From NCBI GenBank assembly GCA_039960995.1, contig JBDVKF010000085.1, positions 24,067 to 88,066 on the forward strand: 64,000 nt of DNA, read 5' to 3'. The notes beneath the pieces were generated by a model that had not been told where the DNA came from, did no database searches, and saw nothing but the letters and a program-made list of their open reading frames with translations. Positions 25,362 to 34,696 of the stretch are shown here, in pieces (the stretch's first letter is position 1; each line of letters starts with the position of its first letter). This DNA is from JABSSA01 sp039960995. GTDB taxonomy: Bacteria; Pseudomonadota; Alphaproteobacteria; Rhodobacterales; Rhodobacteraceae. Made by a program: the position numbers and the translations under genes.

Positions 25362-26552
25362 ATGACATCACACGCATCGACCGCACAGCGCGGCACCTAT
25401 ATCGGTTTGCTTGCATCCAATACGGTTCTGGGCGCGGCCATGCCGATGTTGATCATTCTCGGTGGACTTGCCGGTTTGATGCTAGCGCCAAGCCCTGCAT
25501 TGGCCACGTTCCCACCTTCGGTTCAAACACTTGCCGGCCTTTTCGCGACGGGCCCGTTTTCGTTGCTGATGGGGCGAATGGGGCGCAGGACCGGGTTTTT
25601 GATTGCTGGTGTGGTTGCAATCTTGGGCGGATTGATCGGGCTTTGGGCGCTGTTTTTGGGCAGCTTTATCCTGTTATGCATCGCGCATATGGCCTTTGGG
25701 GCCGCCTTGTCGGGTTTCCATTATTTCCGCTTTGCCGCTGCAGAGGTTGTTCCGACCAATTGGCAACCTGTCGCGATCTCTCTGATGCTGACTTCCGGTC
25801 TGGTCGCGGCATTGATTGGTCCACAAGTCTTTATCTACACCAAGGATTACTTTGCACCGATCCCGCTGGCAGGTGCCTATGCTGCGATTTCTGTGATTGC
25901 CAGTATTGGGCTGATCCCACTTGTCTTTGTGCGCATTGCCACAGATGCAATTGCGGCCAGCCGACCCAAATTGAACTTTGCGTCGTCGATGATCATTCTG
26001 CGCCGCCCAGCGGTTTGGACGGCCGTTGCGATTGGTGCCGTGTCACAGGGGATGATGGTCTTGCTGATGGCCCCAACGCCGCTTGCTATGATCGAATGTG
26101 GGTTCTCAGAAGGCGTAGCGGGGGACGTTATTCGTTGGCATGTCGTGGCCATGTTCGCGCCAAGCTTTTTCACAGGGTTCTTGATCAAACGGTTTGGTAC
26201 AGCACCTGTCGTGCGTGCCGGGCTTCTTATGCTGATTGCCTCGGCTATCATCGCGGCCAGTGGCATTACCGGCGCGCATTTTTATGGATCGCTGATAATC
26301 TTGGGGATGGGTTGGAACTTTGGGTTCATCGGGGCAACCAATATGTTGGCCAGTGCAATCAAGCCGGATGAACGCGCCGTTGCGCAGGGGGCCAATGACA
26401 CGCTTATCGCATTGGTGTCGACAATATGTGCGTTTTCTTCGGGCGCAATTGTTGCCGAATTCGGTTGGACAGTTTTGGCCTTGGCTTCCCTTCCGGTGTC
26501 GGTCATTGCCCTGCTTTTGCCGGGACGCGTGAGCGGCGCAGAAGCCGCGTGA
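25362..26552 (+). CDS. MFS-family transporter
   Basis: A 396-residue protein with about 12 hydrophobic segments and the MFS intracellular loop motif between helices 2 and 3 (LLMGRMGRRTGFL). It is most like the YcaD/drug-exporter-type MFS proteins, but the substrate cannot be inferred. It interrupts the canonical murD-ftsW order, 97 nt after murD on the same strand. The convergent flavoprotein gene ends only 1 nt after its stop. Confidence 0.85.
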   Translation: MTSHASTAQRGTYIGLLASNTVLGAAMPMLIILGGLAGLMLAPSPALATFPPSVQTLAGLFATGPFSLLMGRMGRRTGFLIAGVVAILGGLIGLWALFLGSFILLCIAHMAFGAALSGFHYFRFAAAEVVPTNWQPVAISLMLTSGLVAALIGPQVFIYTKDYFAPIPLAGAYAAISVIASIGLIPLVFVRIATDAIAASRPKLNFASSMIILRRPAVWTAVAIGAVSQGMMVLLMAPTPLAMIECGFSEGVAGDVIRWHVVAMFAPSFFTGFLIKRFGTAPVVRAGLLMLIASAIIAASGITGAHFYGSLIILGMGWNFGFIGATNMLASAIKPDERAVAQGANDTLIALVSTICAFSSGAIVAEFGWTVLALASLPVSVIALLLPGRVSGAEAA

Positions 26553-26553
26553 C

Positions 26554-27729
26554 TTACGCGGCTATTGCCCTTGCTGCGGCCACGCCAGATGCCCATGCCC
26601 ATTGAAAGTTATACCCTCCAAGCCATCCGGTAACGTCCACGCATTCCCCTATGAAATACAGTCCGGGAACGGCTTTAGCCTCCATAGTCTGGGCGTTCAG
26701 ATCTTCGGTCGAAACCCCACCAATTGTGACTTCTGCGGTGCGATACCCTTCGGTGCCTTGAGGTGTCAGTTGCCAATCGGTTAAGGCCGAAATGATGGAT
26801 TGAATGCGCTTGTCGGACAGATCGCCAACGCGCCCTCCAATACCCATGTCTTTTGCAATGTGATCGATCAGCCGTGATGGCAGCAGATCGCCCAGAACCG
26901 TGGTGATTTGTTTTTTGCCTTGGCTTTGGCGCTGTGTTTTGAACCACTCTGTCAAATCTTGGTCCGGGATCAAGTTGATCCGCACAGCCTCACCTTCGTG
27001 CCAATAAGACGACACTTGAAGAATAGCGGGGCCAGACAATCCGCGATGTGTGAACAAAACGGCTTCGTCAAACTGTCCCGTGCCTGCCGTGACCTGCGCC
27101 GGGGTTGAGACACCGGAGATGGGCGCAAATCGTTTGTCCGTAAACGTAAAAGGCACAAGGGCAGGGCGTGTCGTCGTGACATGCAATCCAAATTGATGCG
27201 CAATGTCGTAGGCAAAGCCGGTCGCAGCCATCTTGGGGATCGATTTCCCACCTGTGGCGACCACAACATTGCGCGCATCAATCGTGTCATTGCGCGCGCC
27301 AGACAGTCGAACCTTGAACCCACCGCCAGCCTTGGCCTCAATGCTATCGACGCCAGTGTTTAACGCCAATTGAGCACCCGCAATCTGCATCATGTTCCGC
27401 AACATCTCGATGATCTCCTTGGCGGATGTGTCGCAAAACAACTGCCCCAGTGTTTTTTCATGCCACGCGATGCCGTGTTGTTGGATCAGTTCGATGAAAT
27501 CCCATTGCGTGTAACGGGCGAGGGCGGATTTGGCGAAATGTGTGTTCTCGCTTAGGAAGGCATCAGGTGTGCAATGCAAATTCGTAAAATTGCACCGCCC
27601 GCCGCCCGAGATACGAATTTTTTCGCCCGGAGCTTTGGCATGATCAACGATCATGACGCCTGAACCTGCATGCGAGGCGCACATCATGCCTGCGGCACCT
27701 GCACCGATGATCAAAGTCTCGATTTCCAT
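26554..27729 (-). CDS. HI0933/YhiN-family NAD(P)/FAD-dependent oxidoreductase
   Basis: A 391-residue flavoprotein. The N-terminal dinucleotide-binding fold is IIGAGAAGMMCASHAG, followed by the family signature GEKIRISGGGRCNFTN. Near the C-terminus GLYFIGECVDVTGWLGGYNFQWAWASG closes the FAD site. Its physiological substrate is not known. It is the only minus-strand gene inside the dcw cluster, converging on the MFS gene and diverging from ftsW. Confidence 0.92.
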   Translation of the reverse strand: MEIETLIIGAGAAGMMCASHAGSGVMIVDHAKAPGEKIRISGGGRCNFTNLHCTPDAFLSENTHFAKSALARYTQWDFIELIQQHGIAWHEKTLGQLFCDTSAKEIIEMLRNMMQIAGAQLALNTGVDSIEAKAGGGFKVRLSGARNDTIDARNVVVATGGKSIPKMAATGFAYDIAHQFGLHVTTTRPALVPFTFTDKRFAPISGVSTPAQVTAGTGQFDEAVLFTHRGLSGPAILQVSSYWHEGEAVRINLIPDQDLTEWFKTQRQSQGKKQITTVLGDLLPSRLIDHIAKDMGIGGRVGDLSDKRIQSIISALTDWQLTPQGTEGYRTAEVTIGGVSTEDLNAQTMEAKAVPGLYFIGECVDVTGWLGGYNFQWAWASGVAAARAIAA

Positions 27730-27993
27730 TTGGTTGTCTGACCCGAACCGAGTGCGACACGCAAGCCCTGTCTGCCATCCAGGACGCCTTACTTGAAGGC
27801 TGGCAACATATGATGCGTCTGACGTGGTGGTTTATGGGTGACCATTTTGTCCAATAATGGGAGCAAAACCCAAGATTATGCCACTCGTGAAAACAGTGCC
27901 AAATCCACTGGAAAAGTAATGCAATAAAGGGTATGGTTGTTTTGCGAGACCTCGAAAAGGGGCGAGTGCAGAGGCAGACTTAGGCGGTTTGAC

Positions 27994-29163
27994 GTGACAG
28001 AAATGGTATATGGTGCGGTCCCACATGCGGATCGCGAACCGGTGTTGCCGAAATGGTGGCGGACGGTGGACAAGTGGTCGTTAGGCTCAGTCTTGATGCT
28101 TTGCGCCGTTGGTTTGTTGCTTGGGTTGGCCGCGTCGGTCCCATTGGCGGAAAAGAATAATTTCGCGCCTTTTCATTACGTTACACGCCAAGCTTTCTTT
28201 GGTGGATTGGCGATGGTGGCGATGATCGTGACGTCGATGATGTCGCCGAACTTGGTGCGACGTCTCGCTGTTCTTGGTTTCTTATTCGCGTTTGTCGCAG
28301 TGGCGTTTTTGCCAATCTTTGGCACTGATTTCGGCAAGGGTGCGACGCGCTGGTATTCGCTTGGGTTTGGCAGCTTTCAACCCTCCGAATTCTTAAAGCC
28401 GGGGTTCATCGTAGCCAGTGCGTGGTTGATGGCAGCCAGTCAAGAATTGAACGGTCCGCCGGGTAAGACGTGGTCTTTTGCAATCTGCACATCGATCGTA
28501 TTGATGCTGGCCCTGCAACCAGACTTTGGGCAAGCGTGCTTGGTCTTGTTCGGTTGGGGTGTGATGTATTTTGTCGCCGGCGCGCCAATGTTGGTGTTGG
28601 TCGCATTGATCGGTTTGGTGATTGTGGGCGGCACGTTAGCTTATGCAAATTCCGAACACTTTGCGCGCCGCATTGACGGTTTTTTGTCCACAGATGTCGA
28701 TCCAACGACGCAGCTGGGATATGCGACAAATGCGATCCGCGAAGGCGGTTTGTTTGGTGTCGGGGTCGGTGAAGGTCAGGTGAAATGGAGCCTTCCGGAC
28801 GCGCATACGGATTTCATCATTGCGGTTGCTGCCGAAGAATACGGCCTGGTCTTGGTGCTGTTCATTATCGCCCTATACGTCACTCTGGTGGTACGCAGCC
28901 TGCTGCGTTTGGTGAAAGAACGTGACCCCTTTATCCGCCTTGCCGGCACAGGCTTGGTCGCGATTTTTGGCGTGCAGGCGATGATCAATATGGGTGTCGC
29001 TGTGCGCTTGCTTCCGGCAAAAGGTATGACGTTGCCGTTTGTCAGTTATGGCGGCTCTTCCGTCATTGCATCAGGAATTGCGGTGGGGATGTTGCTGGCG
29101 TTCACACGATCGCGTCCGCAAGGCGAATTGTCTGAGCTTTTAGGCCGCGGGCGGCGAGGATAA
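27994..29163 (+). CDS. ftsW: septal peptidoglycan glycosyltransferase FtsW
   Basis: A 389-residue SEDS-family protein with about 10 transmembrane segments that polymerises glycan at the septum with FtsI. Conserved blocks are GKGATRWYSLGFGSFQPSEFLKP, EHFARRIDGFLSTDVDP, EEYGLVLVLFII and the C-terminal LPFVSYGGSSVIASGIAVGML. GTG 27994 (VTEMVYG) is preferred over ATG 27937 because related alphaproteobacterial proteins begin there and AGG lies upstream. Its 264-nt upstream gap probably holds a promoter, since the flavoprotein gene cuts it off from the upstream dcw genes. Confidence 0.96.
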   Translation: MTEMVYGAVPHADREPVLPKWWRTVDKWSLGSVLMLCAVGLLLGLAASVPLAEKNNFAPFHYVTRQAFFGGLAMVAMIVTSMMSPNLVRRLAVLGFLFAFVAVAFLPIFGTDFGKGATRWYSLGFGSFQPSEFLKPGFIVASAWLMAASQELNGPPGKTWSFAICTSIVLMLALQPDFGQACLVLFGWGVMYFVAGAPMLVLVALIGLVIVGGTLAYANSEHFARRIDGFLSTDVDPTTQLGYATNAIREGGLFGVGVGEGQVKWSLPDAHTDFIIAVAAEEYGLVLVLFIIALYVTLVVRSLLRLVKERDPFIRLAGTGLVAIFGVQAMINMGVAVRLLPAKGMTLPFVSYGGSSVIASGIAVGMLLAFTRSRPQGELSELLGRGRRG

Positions 29164-29167
29164 CGAA

Positions 29168-30265
29168 ATGACCCATCCATTGCTTTGGATCGCAGCAGGA
29201 GGCACAGGGGGGCACATGTTCCCAGCCCAAGCGCTGACAGAAGCGATGTTGGCACGGGGTTGGCGGGTTAAGTTAACGACGGACGCGCGCGGCGCACGTT
29301 ATGTCGGCGGGTTCCCTCAGAGCACTGAAATCGAGGAAATTCCGAGTGCCACGTTTGCGCGTGGTGGTGTGGTTAGCAAAATCCTTACGCCCTTCAAGAT
29401 TTCAACAGGCGTGTTCAGTGCCGTGTTACGCATGCGCAAAGACAAGCCACAGGTTGTGATGGGGTTTGGGGGCTATCCCAGTATACCAGCCATGACGGCC
29501 GCGACGCTGTTAAAGAAACCCCGCATGATCCATGAACAAAACGGTGTTCTGGGCCGGGTGAATCGTTTGTTTGCGACGCGCGTTGATCATGTTGTTTGTG
29601 GCACTTGGCCGACCGATTTACCTGAGGGTGTCGATGGCACCTATTCTGGAAACCCTGTGCGCGGGTCTATTTTGGATCGCGCCGGAGCATCCTATATCCA
29701 GCCGGGCGAATATCCGATGGAAATCCTGGTGATCGGAGGATCGCAAGGCGCGCGGATATTAAGCGACGTGGTTCCCGCCGCCATCGCGGGGTTGCGTGAA
29801 GACGTACGTCAATTTGTGCGGATCAGTCATCAGGCCCGCGGAGAAGACGAAACGCGTGTGCGTGAATATTATGACTCCAACGGCATCAATGCCGATGTGC
29901 AGCCCTTTTTCGACGATATTCCCAAGCGTATGAGCGAAGCGCAGTTGGTTATTTCCCGCTCTGGGGCATCATCCGTTGCAGATATCAGCGTTATCGGTCG
30001 CCCGTCCATCCTTGTGCCTTTTGCTGCCGCGACAGCAGATCATCAAACCGCAAATGCGCGCGGTCTGGTTGAGGCGGGTGCGGCGATTATGATCCCGGAA
30101 AGCCAACTAACCTCGGAAACGTTGCGGGACCAGATTCATCTGGTGTTGGACAATCCCGGAGGAGCGTTGCAGATGGCAAATTCGGCCCTGTCCGTGGGGA
30201 AGCCGGACGCAACCGAAACGTTGGTGGCCCTTGTCGAAACACTTGCTAAGGAAATCGCATCATGA
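29168..30265 (+). CDS. murG: UDP-GlcNAc:lipid I N-acetylglucosaminyltransferase MurG
   Basis: A 365-residue GT-B glycosyltransferase that converts lipid I into lipid II at the inner face of the membrane. Motifs are IAAGGTGGHMFPAQAL near the N-terminus, GFGGYPSIPAMTAA, HEQNGVLGRVNRLFA, the donor-site GGSQGARILSD and SRSGASSVADISVIGRPSILVPFAAATADHQTANA. It begins 4 nt after ftsW and its end overlaps murC by 4 nt, so it is one transcription unit. Confidence 0.98.
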   Translation: MTHPLLWIAAGGTGGHMFPAQALTEAMLARGWRVKLTTDARGARYVGGFPQSTEIEEIPSATFARGGVVSKILTPFKISTGVFSAVLRMRKDKPQVVMGFGGYPSIPAMTAATLLKKPRMIHEQNGVLGRVNRLFATRVDHVVCGTWPTDLPEGVDGTYSGNPVRGSILDRAGASYIQPGEYPMEILVIGGSQGARILSDVVPAAIAGLREDVRQFVRISHQARGEDETRVREYYDSNGINADVQPFFDDIPKRMSEAQLVISRSGASSVADISVIGRPSILVPFAAATADHQTANARGLVEAGAAIMIPESQLTSETLRDQIHLVLDNPGGALQMANSALSVGKPDATETLVALVETLAKEIAS

Positions 30266-31668
30266 ACGCGGCAACCAAATTGCCTGGCGATGTCGGCCCT
30301 ATTCATTTTGTCGGAATTGGTGGCATCGGCATGTCCGGGATCGCAGAAGTTTTGCTGAACCACGGATATGTGGTTCAGGGATCAGACCTGAAGCGGTCCA
30401 AGATAACGGATCGTTTGTCCGATCTGGGCGCGCACGTCTTTGAAGGGCAAAACGCCAAAAACATAGAAAACGCCGAAGTGATTGTAATTTCTTCAGCGAT
30501 TAAACCGGGAAATGTTGAACTTGATGCGGCACGCGCACGTGGCTTGCCGATCGTGCGCCGCGCCGAGATGTTGGCAGAATTGATGCGGTTGAAATCCAAT
30601 GTTGCGGTGGCCGGCACGCATGGAAAAACCACGACAACAACAATGGTCGCGACGTTACTGGACGCGGGGAATTTTGACCCCACCGTCATCAATGGTGGCA
30701 TCATTCACGCCTATGGGTCAAACGCGCGCAAAGGCGAAGGCGAATGGATGGTCGTTGAAGCCGACGAAAGCGATGGCACGTTCAACCGTTTGCCCGCAAC
30801 TGTCGCCATTGTCACAAATATCGACCCTGAGCATATGGAACATTGGAAGACCGAAGAAGCGCTGCATCAGGGGTTTTACGATTTTGTTTCGAACATCCCC
30901 TTTTACGGATTGGCCATCTGCTGCACGGACGATGCTGATGTTCAAACCCTGATCGGTAAGATCACGGATCGGCGCATTGTGACGTACGGCTTTAACGCGC
31001 AAGCAGATGTGCGTGCGATCAACCTCAGTTACAAAGCCGGGTCAGCTCATTTCGACGTCGCCCTTCAAAACGAAGACAAGGTTATTCAAGGGTGCACCTT
31101 GCCGATGCCAGGGGACCATAACGTTTCAAATGCGCTAAGTGCGGTCGCGGTTGCGCGCCATTTGGGTATGAAATCGGAAGAAATCCGCTCGGCCTTGGCG
31201 TCATTTGGCGGCGTTAACCGACGGTTTACACGCGTAGGCGAAGTAAATGGTGTGACGATCATTGATGACTATGGACATCACCCAACCGAAATCGCGGCCG
31301 TTCTAAAAGCCGCACGTCAAGCCACGGAAGGTCGTGTAATCGCTGTACACCAACCCCATCGTTATTCCCGCCTGTCTCACCACTTTGAAGATTTCTGCGG
31401 ATGTTTCAACGAGGCCGATGTGGTTGGCATCGCGGACGTGTTTTCGGCTGGCGAGGACCCGATTGAAGGGGCAAGTCGGGATGATTTGGTCGCTGGATTA
31501 ATTCGGCACGGTCATCGTCATGCCCGTGCAGTCATCGACGAAGTAGATTTGGTGCGCCTTGTCGAAGAGCAGGGACGCCCCGGTGACATCGTGGTGTGTC
31601 TTGGGGCAGGGACGATCAGTGCATGGGCCAACAATTTGCCTGCAAACCTGACGAAGGGGGCGGCATGA
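30262..31668 (+). CDS. murC: UDP-N-acetylmuramate:L-alanine ligase MurC
   Basis: A 468-residue Mur ligase, the first peptide-adding enzyme. It begins with GPIHFVGIGGIGMSGIAEVLLNHGY. The ATP loop is VAGTHGKTTTTTMVATLLDAG, then VEADESDGTFNRLPATVAIVTNIDPEHMEHW and the C-terminal DDYGHHPTEIAAVLKAAR. Overlaps with murG (4 nt) and with the next small membrane protein gene (ATGA) place it in one tight operon. Confidence 0.98.
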   Translation: MNAATKLPGDVGPIHFVGIGGIGMSGIAEVLLNHGYVVQGSDLKRSKITDRLSDLGAHVFEGQNAKNIENAEVIVISSAIKPGNVELDAARARGLPIVRRAEMLAELMRLKSNVAVAGTHGKTTTTTMVATLLDAGNFDPTVINGGIIHAYGSNARKGEGEWMVVEADESDGTFNRLPATVAIVTNIDPEHMEHWKTEEALHQGFYDFVSNIPFYGLAICCTDDADVQTLIGKITDRRIVTYGFNAQADVRAINLSYKAGSAHFDVALQNEDKVIQGCTLPMPGDHNVSNALSAVAVARHLGMKSEEIRSALASFGGVNRRFTRVGEVNGVTIIDDYGHHPTEIAAVLKAARQATEGRVIAVHQPHRYSRLSHHFEDFCGCFNEADVVGIADVFSAGEDPIEGASRDDLVAGLIRHGHRHARAVIDEVDLVRLVEEQGRPGDIVVCLGAGTISAWANNLPANLTKGAA

Positions 31669-31934
31669 CGCTTTTACTCGCCTCGTGCTTTTGGGTAATC
31701 GCCGCAACAATTGTTGCGCTGTTGCCGATGCGCCACCAGTATATTCCGGGTGTTACGTTGCTGATTGCGGCACCTTTGCTAATCGTTTGGATTGGTATCG
31801 AAGTTGGATATTGGGCGGGTATTTTGGCGGCAGTTGGTTTCGTGTCCATGTTTAGAAACCCGCTCTGCTTTTTTTTGGCTAAAGCGCGTGGGGAAAATGT
31901 CGGGCTGCCTGAGCACAGGAGCAAAGAAATATGA
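31665..31934 (+). CDS. DUF2484-family small membrane protein
   Basis: An 89-residue protein with three hydrophobic segments (MTLLLASCFWVIAATIVALLPMRH, YIPGVTLLIAAPLLIVWI, GYWAGILAAVGFVSMF), ending in a polar tail. The pattern MRxQxxPG...SMFRNPL fits DUF2484, a family of unknown function usually found between murC and murB in Rhodobacterales. ATG 31665 overlaps the murC stop (ATGA) and its own stop overlaps the next gene in the same way, so it is coupled to cell-wall synthesis genes. Confidence 0.8.
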   Translation: MTLLLASCFWVIAATIVALLPMRHQYIPGVTLLIAAPLLIVWIGIEVGYWAGILAAVGFVSMFRNPLCFFLAKARGENVGLPEHRSKEI

Positions 31935-32179
31935 GCCTTTCCTTGATATTAGCCTGTATTTGGGGTGTGACTGCAAACATTCTTGCAATGACACCTTCGA
32001 AAGATCATCACTGGAAAAACGCCTATGTTTTGATCGCAGTGGGCATTCCAATTATTGGTCTTACGACGTGGCAACATGGTCCGTGGATCGGCCTGTTGAT
32101 GATGGTCGCCGGAGCAAGCGTGCTGCGTTGGCCAGTCATCTATTTGGGCCGCTGGCTGCGCCGCATCACTAGCAAATGA
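31931..32179 (+). CDS. second DUF2484-like small membrane protein
   Basis: An 82-residue protein (MSLSLILACIWGVTANILAM) with three hydrophobic segments. The ending GASVLRWPVIYLGRWLRRI aligns with FVSMFRNPL in the preceding gene, suggesting an old tandem duplication. Start and stop overlap the neighbouring genes by 4 nt. Function is unknown; the position implies a link to envelope synthesis. Confidence 0.72.
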   Translation: MSLSLILACIWGVTANILAMTPSKDHHWKNAYVLIAVGIPIIGLTTWQHGPWIGLLMMVAGASVLRWPVIYLGRWLRRITSK

Positions 32180-32442
32180 TACTCCTTCCTGTGATCACAC
32201 TTGCCCTAATGGCTTGTTTTGGGTACGTTTTCGGTCGGAAGAGGCGGATTATCCTTGTCTTGGGTATTCTGCTGGCACTTGCTGCCGTGTTTCTTTTCTG
32301 TGCTCTGGCCCAAAAAGCTGGAGATGGGGTTGACGGATTAGGTTACGCGATCGTTGCTTTCTTGATTTGCTTGCCGGGGGGGGCAGGTTTGTTGGGAGGC
32401 GCGTTGCTAGGCTGGCTAGTCCAGCGCAGAAGGAGTGGGTGA
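32176..32442 (+). CDS. small membrane protein, unknown function
   Basis: An 88-residue protein with three hydrophobic segments (MILLPVITLALMACFGYVFG, IILVLGILLALAAVFLFCAL, GYAIVAFLICLPGGAGLLGGALLGWLV) and a basic C-terminus (QRRRSG). It overlaps the preceding gene by 4 nt, and the next start lies within 4 nt. No family is recognised. It is probably real because of the unbroken chain of overlaps from murC. Confidence 0.62.
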   Translation: MILLPVITLALMACFGYVFGRKRRIILVLGILLALAAVFLFCALAQKAGDGVDGLGYAIVAFLICLPGGAGLLGGALLGWLVQRRRSG

Positions 32443-32445
32443 GTG

Positions 32446-32715
32446 ATGGGCTTTCTGGGAGTTTACACGCTGTTTTGTGCCGTCGGCGCATTTTTCGTCA
32501 TGCGGTCATTCGGGCGTGACCTTGATGGGTTCAGTCTCTTTTTCATCTGGATGATGGCCATGGTTGTGTCATTGATTTCCGCAATGCTGTGGACGCTTGT
32601 GCTTACGCCGGGCAGTTGGATGGTGTTGATCATGGTGCCGGCTCAATCATTGCCGCTTATGATTGGTGGTACAATTGGTGCAGTTGTTGGATCCAAGCAA
32701 CGCGGACGCGATTGA
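32446..32715 (+). CDS. small membrane protein, unknown function
   Basis: An 89-residue protein with three hydrophobic stretches and a basic tail (GSKQRGRD). AGGAG precedes both GTG 32443 and ATG 32446; ATG is preferred, though GTG at 7-nt spacing is possible. It lies 31 nt before murB on the same strand. I do not recognise the family. The similar size and topology of this and the preceding protein hint at a pair. Confidence 0.58.
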   Translation: MGFLGVYTLFCAVGAFFVMRSFGRDLDGFSLFFIWMMAMVVSLISAMLWTLVLTPGSWMVLIMVPAQSLPLMIGGTIGAVVGSKQRGRD

Positions 32716-32746
32716 CCTTTTGATCAGAACGCGGCAAGGCCCGCTT

Positions 32747-33670
32747 ATGTCTGAATTACCAACTCCGCGCGGTTCCCTTACGCCTAATCGCAATCTGTCT
32801 GATTTGACTTGGCTTCGCGTAGGCGGCCCAGCAGATTGGCTTTTTCAACCTGCCGATTTGGACGACTTAAGCGATTTTCTGCGCGCATTGCCCCAAGATT
32901 TTGACGTGTTTCCGATGGGGGTTGGATCCAACCTTATTGTGCGCGATGGCGGGTTGCGGGCTGTGGTCATCCGGTTGGGGCGCGGTTTTAACGGTATTCA
33001 GGTCGACGGCCCTCGTGTTCACGCGGGTGCTGCGGCTTTGGATGCGCATGTGGCGCGTCGTGCGGCTGATGCTGGCGTTGATTTGACGTTTTTGCGCACC
33101 ATTCCGGGGTCAATTGGGGGTGCGGTTCGTATGAATGCGGGCTGTTACGGAAGCTACTTGTCGGATGTTCTTGTGTCTGCCAAGGCTGTTCTTCGAAATG
33201 GCGATATTGTGGAACTTGGCCCAGAAGAGCTGAATTTTCAGTATAGACAGTCGTCATTGCCAGCGGGGGCTGTGCTGGTTGAGGCAGTGTTAGAGGGCCA
33301 ACTGAACGACCCTAAAGCATTGATTGCGCGAATGGACGATCAATTGGCAAAGCGCGACGCGACACAGCCCACCAAAGATCGAAGCGCCGGGTCAACCTTC
33401 AGAAACCCGGCTGGTTTTAGCAGTACAGGGCAGGTCGATGATGTTCATGACCTGAAGGCTTGGAAAGTAATTGATGATGCTGGAATGCGCGGCGCAACTA
33501 TGGGCGGCGCGCAAATGAGCAAGAAACATTCGAACTTTTTGATCAATACCGGGCAGGCAACAGCAAAAGATCTCGAAGGTTTAGGCGAAGAAGTACGAAA
33601 AAAGGTTTACGCCGATTCAGGCATTACGCTAGAGTGGGAGATAATGCGTGTTGGGGAACCCAAAGAATAA
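32747..33670 (+). CDS. murB: UDP-N-acetylenolpyruvoylglucosamine reductase MurB
   Basis: A 307-residue FAD enzyme that reduces enolpyruvyl-UDP-GlcNAc to UDP-MurNAc. It shows LTWLRVGGPADWLFQPADLDDL, the FAD-binding MGVGSNLIVRDGG and GSIGGAVRMNAGCYG, and the proton-donor block KDRSAGSTFRNPAGFSSTGQ. The end KKHSNFLINTGQATAKD is typical of type II MurB. ATG 32747 with AAGG upstream is preferred to the longer frame, which overlaps the previous gene. Confidence 0.97.
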   Translation: MSELPTPRGSLTPNRNLSDLTWLRVGGPADWLFQPADLDDLSDFLRALPQDFDVFPMGVGSNLIVRDGGLRAVVIRLGRGFNGIQVDGPRVHAGAAALDAHVARRAADAGVDLTFLRTIPGSIGGAVRMNAGCYGSYLSDVLVSAKAVLRNGDIVELGPEELNFQYRQSSLPAGAVLVEAVLEGQLNDPKALIARMDDQLAKRDATQPTKDRSAGSTFRNPAGFSSTGQVDDVHDLKAWKVIDDAGMRGATMGGAQMSKKHSNFLINTGQATAKDLEGLGEEVRKKVYADSGITLEWEIMRVGEPKE

Positions 33671-33772
33671 CAACGGGCCCCAAGTCAAAACGCGCTGAGG
33701 CGGAAAACAAACAGGGCGATAAACGCTCTGATACAACACAAACCCACCAAAGGGTTTGGAACACAGAGGCAC

Positions 33773-34696
33773 ATGGGCGGGCAGTCGAGCAGGACGTTCC
33801 CCAAAGTTGCGGTATTGATGGGCGGACCTTCGGCTGAACGCGAAGTGTCTTTGTCCACCGGGCATGCTTGCGCGACCGCACTTCGGGATGAAGGATATGA
33901 CGTAATCGAGGTCGATGCCGACCGCGATCTTGACGCGCGTCTGAAAGACATTTCCCCGGACGTGGTTTTGAATTGTCTCCATGGTCGATGGGGTGAAGAC
34001 GGTTGTGTTCAGGGACTTCTGGAATGGTTGGGCATTCCTTACTCGCATTCTGGTGTGTTGGCGTCGTCGCTGGCGATGGACAAACAACGCACAAAGGCCA
34101 CCTATCGCGCCGCCGGATTGCCCGTCGTCGAAAGCATCATCGCATCAAAAGCTGATGTGAACGCCGGTCACGTGATGCAGCCGCCTTATGTTGTGAAACC
34201 GAACAACGAAGGGTCGTCTGTCGGTGTATATATCGTGCACGAGCCGGCCAATGGACCACCCTCTTTGGATGATGGCATGCCAGAGCAAGTCATGGTCGAA
34301 ACCTTTGCCCCCGGACGAGAGTTGACAACAACAGTCGTCGGAGATCGCGCCTTGGGCGTGACAGATATTATCACGGATGGATGGTACGATTACCAAGCCA
34401 AGTACGAGACCGGTGGGTCGCGCCACGTCATCCCTGCAGATATCCCGGATGAGATAACGGCCTTGTGCCGTGACTATGCGTTGCGGGCGCATGTTGCTTT
34501 GGGATGCCGAGGCGTAAGCAGGACAGATTTTCGCTGGGACGAAAGCAAAGGCGCGGACGGTCTTGTGTTGCTTGAGACAAATACCCAGCCGGGCATGACG
34601 CCAACCTCTTTGACGCCTGAACAAGCCGCCGCCGAAGGAATGACCTTTGGCCAATTGTGCACATGGATGGTGGAGGATGCCTCATGCAATCGCTAA
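33773..34696 (+). CDS. ddl: D-alanine-D-alanine ligase
   Basis: A 307-residue ATP-grasp ligase that makes the D-Ala-D-Ala dipeptide used by MurF. Family motifs are VAVLMGGPSAEREVSLSTG, NCLHGRWGEDGCVQGLLEWLGIPYSHSGVLASSLAMDK, PYVVKPNNEGSSVGVYIV, and the Mg-binding LLETNTQPGMTPTSLTPEQA. AGAGG is upstream of ATG 33773. The 3' end overlaps ftsQ by 13 nt. Confidence 0.97.
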   Translation: MGGQSSRTFPKVAVLMGGPSAEREVSLSTGHACATALRDEGYDVIEVDADRDLDARLKDISPDVVLNCLHGRWGEDGCVQGLLEWLGIPYSHSGVLASSLAMDKQRTKATYRAAGLPVVESIIASKADVNAGHVMQPPYVVKPNNEGSSVGVYIVHEPANGPPSLDDGMPEQVMVETFAPGRELTTTVVGDRALGVTDIITDGWYDYQAKYETGGSRHVIPADIPDEITALCRDYALRAHVALGCRGVSRTDFRWDESKGADGLVLLETNTQPGMTPTSLTPEQAAAEGMTFGQLCTWMVEDASCNR

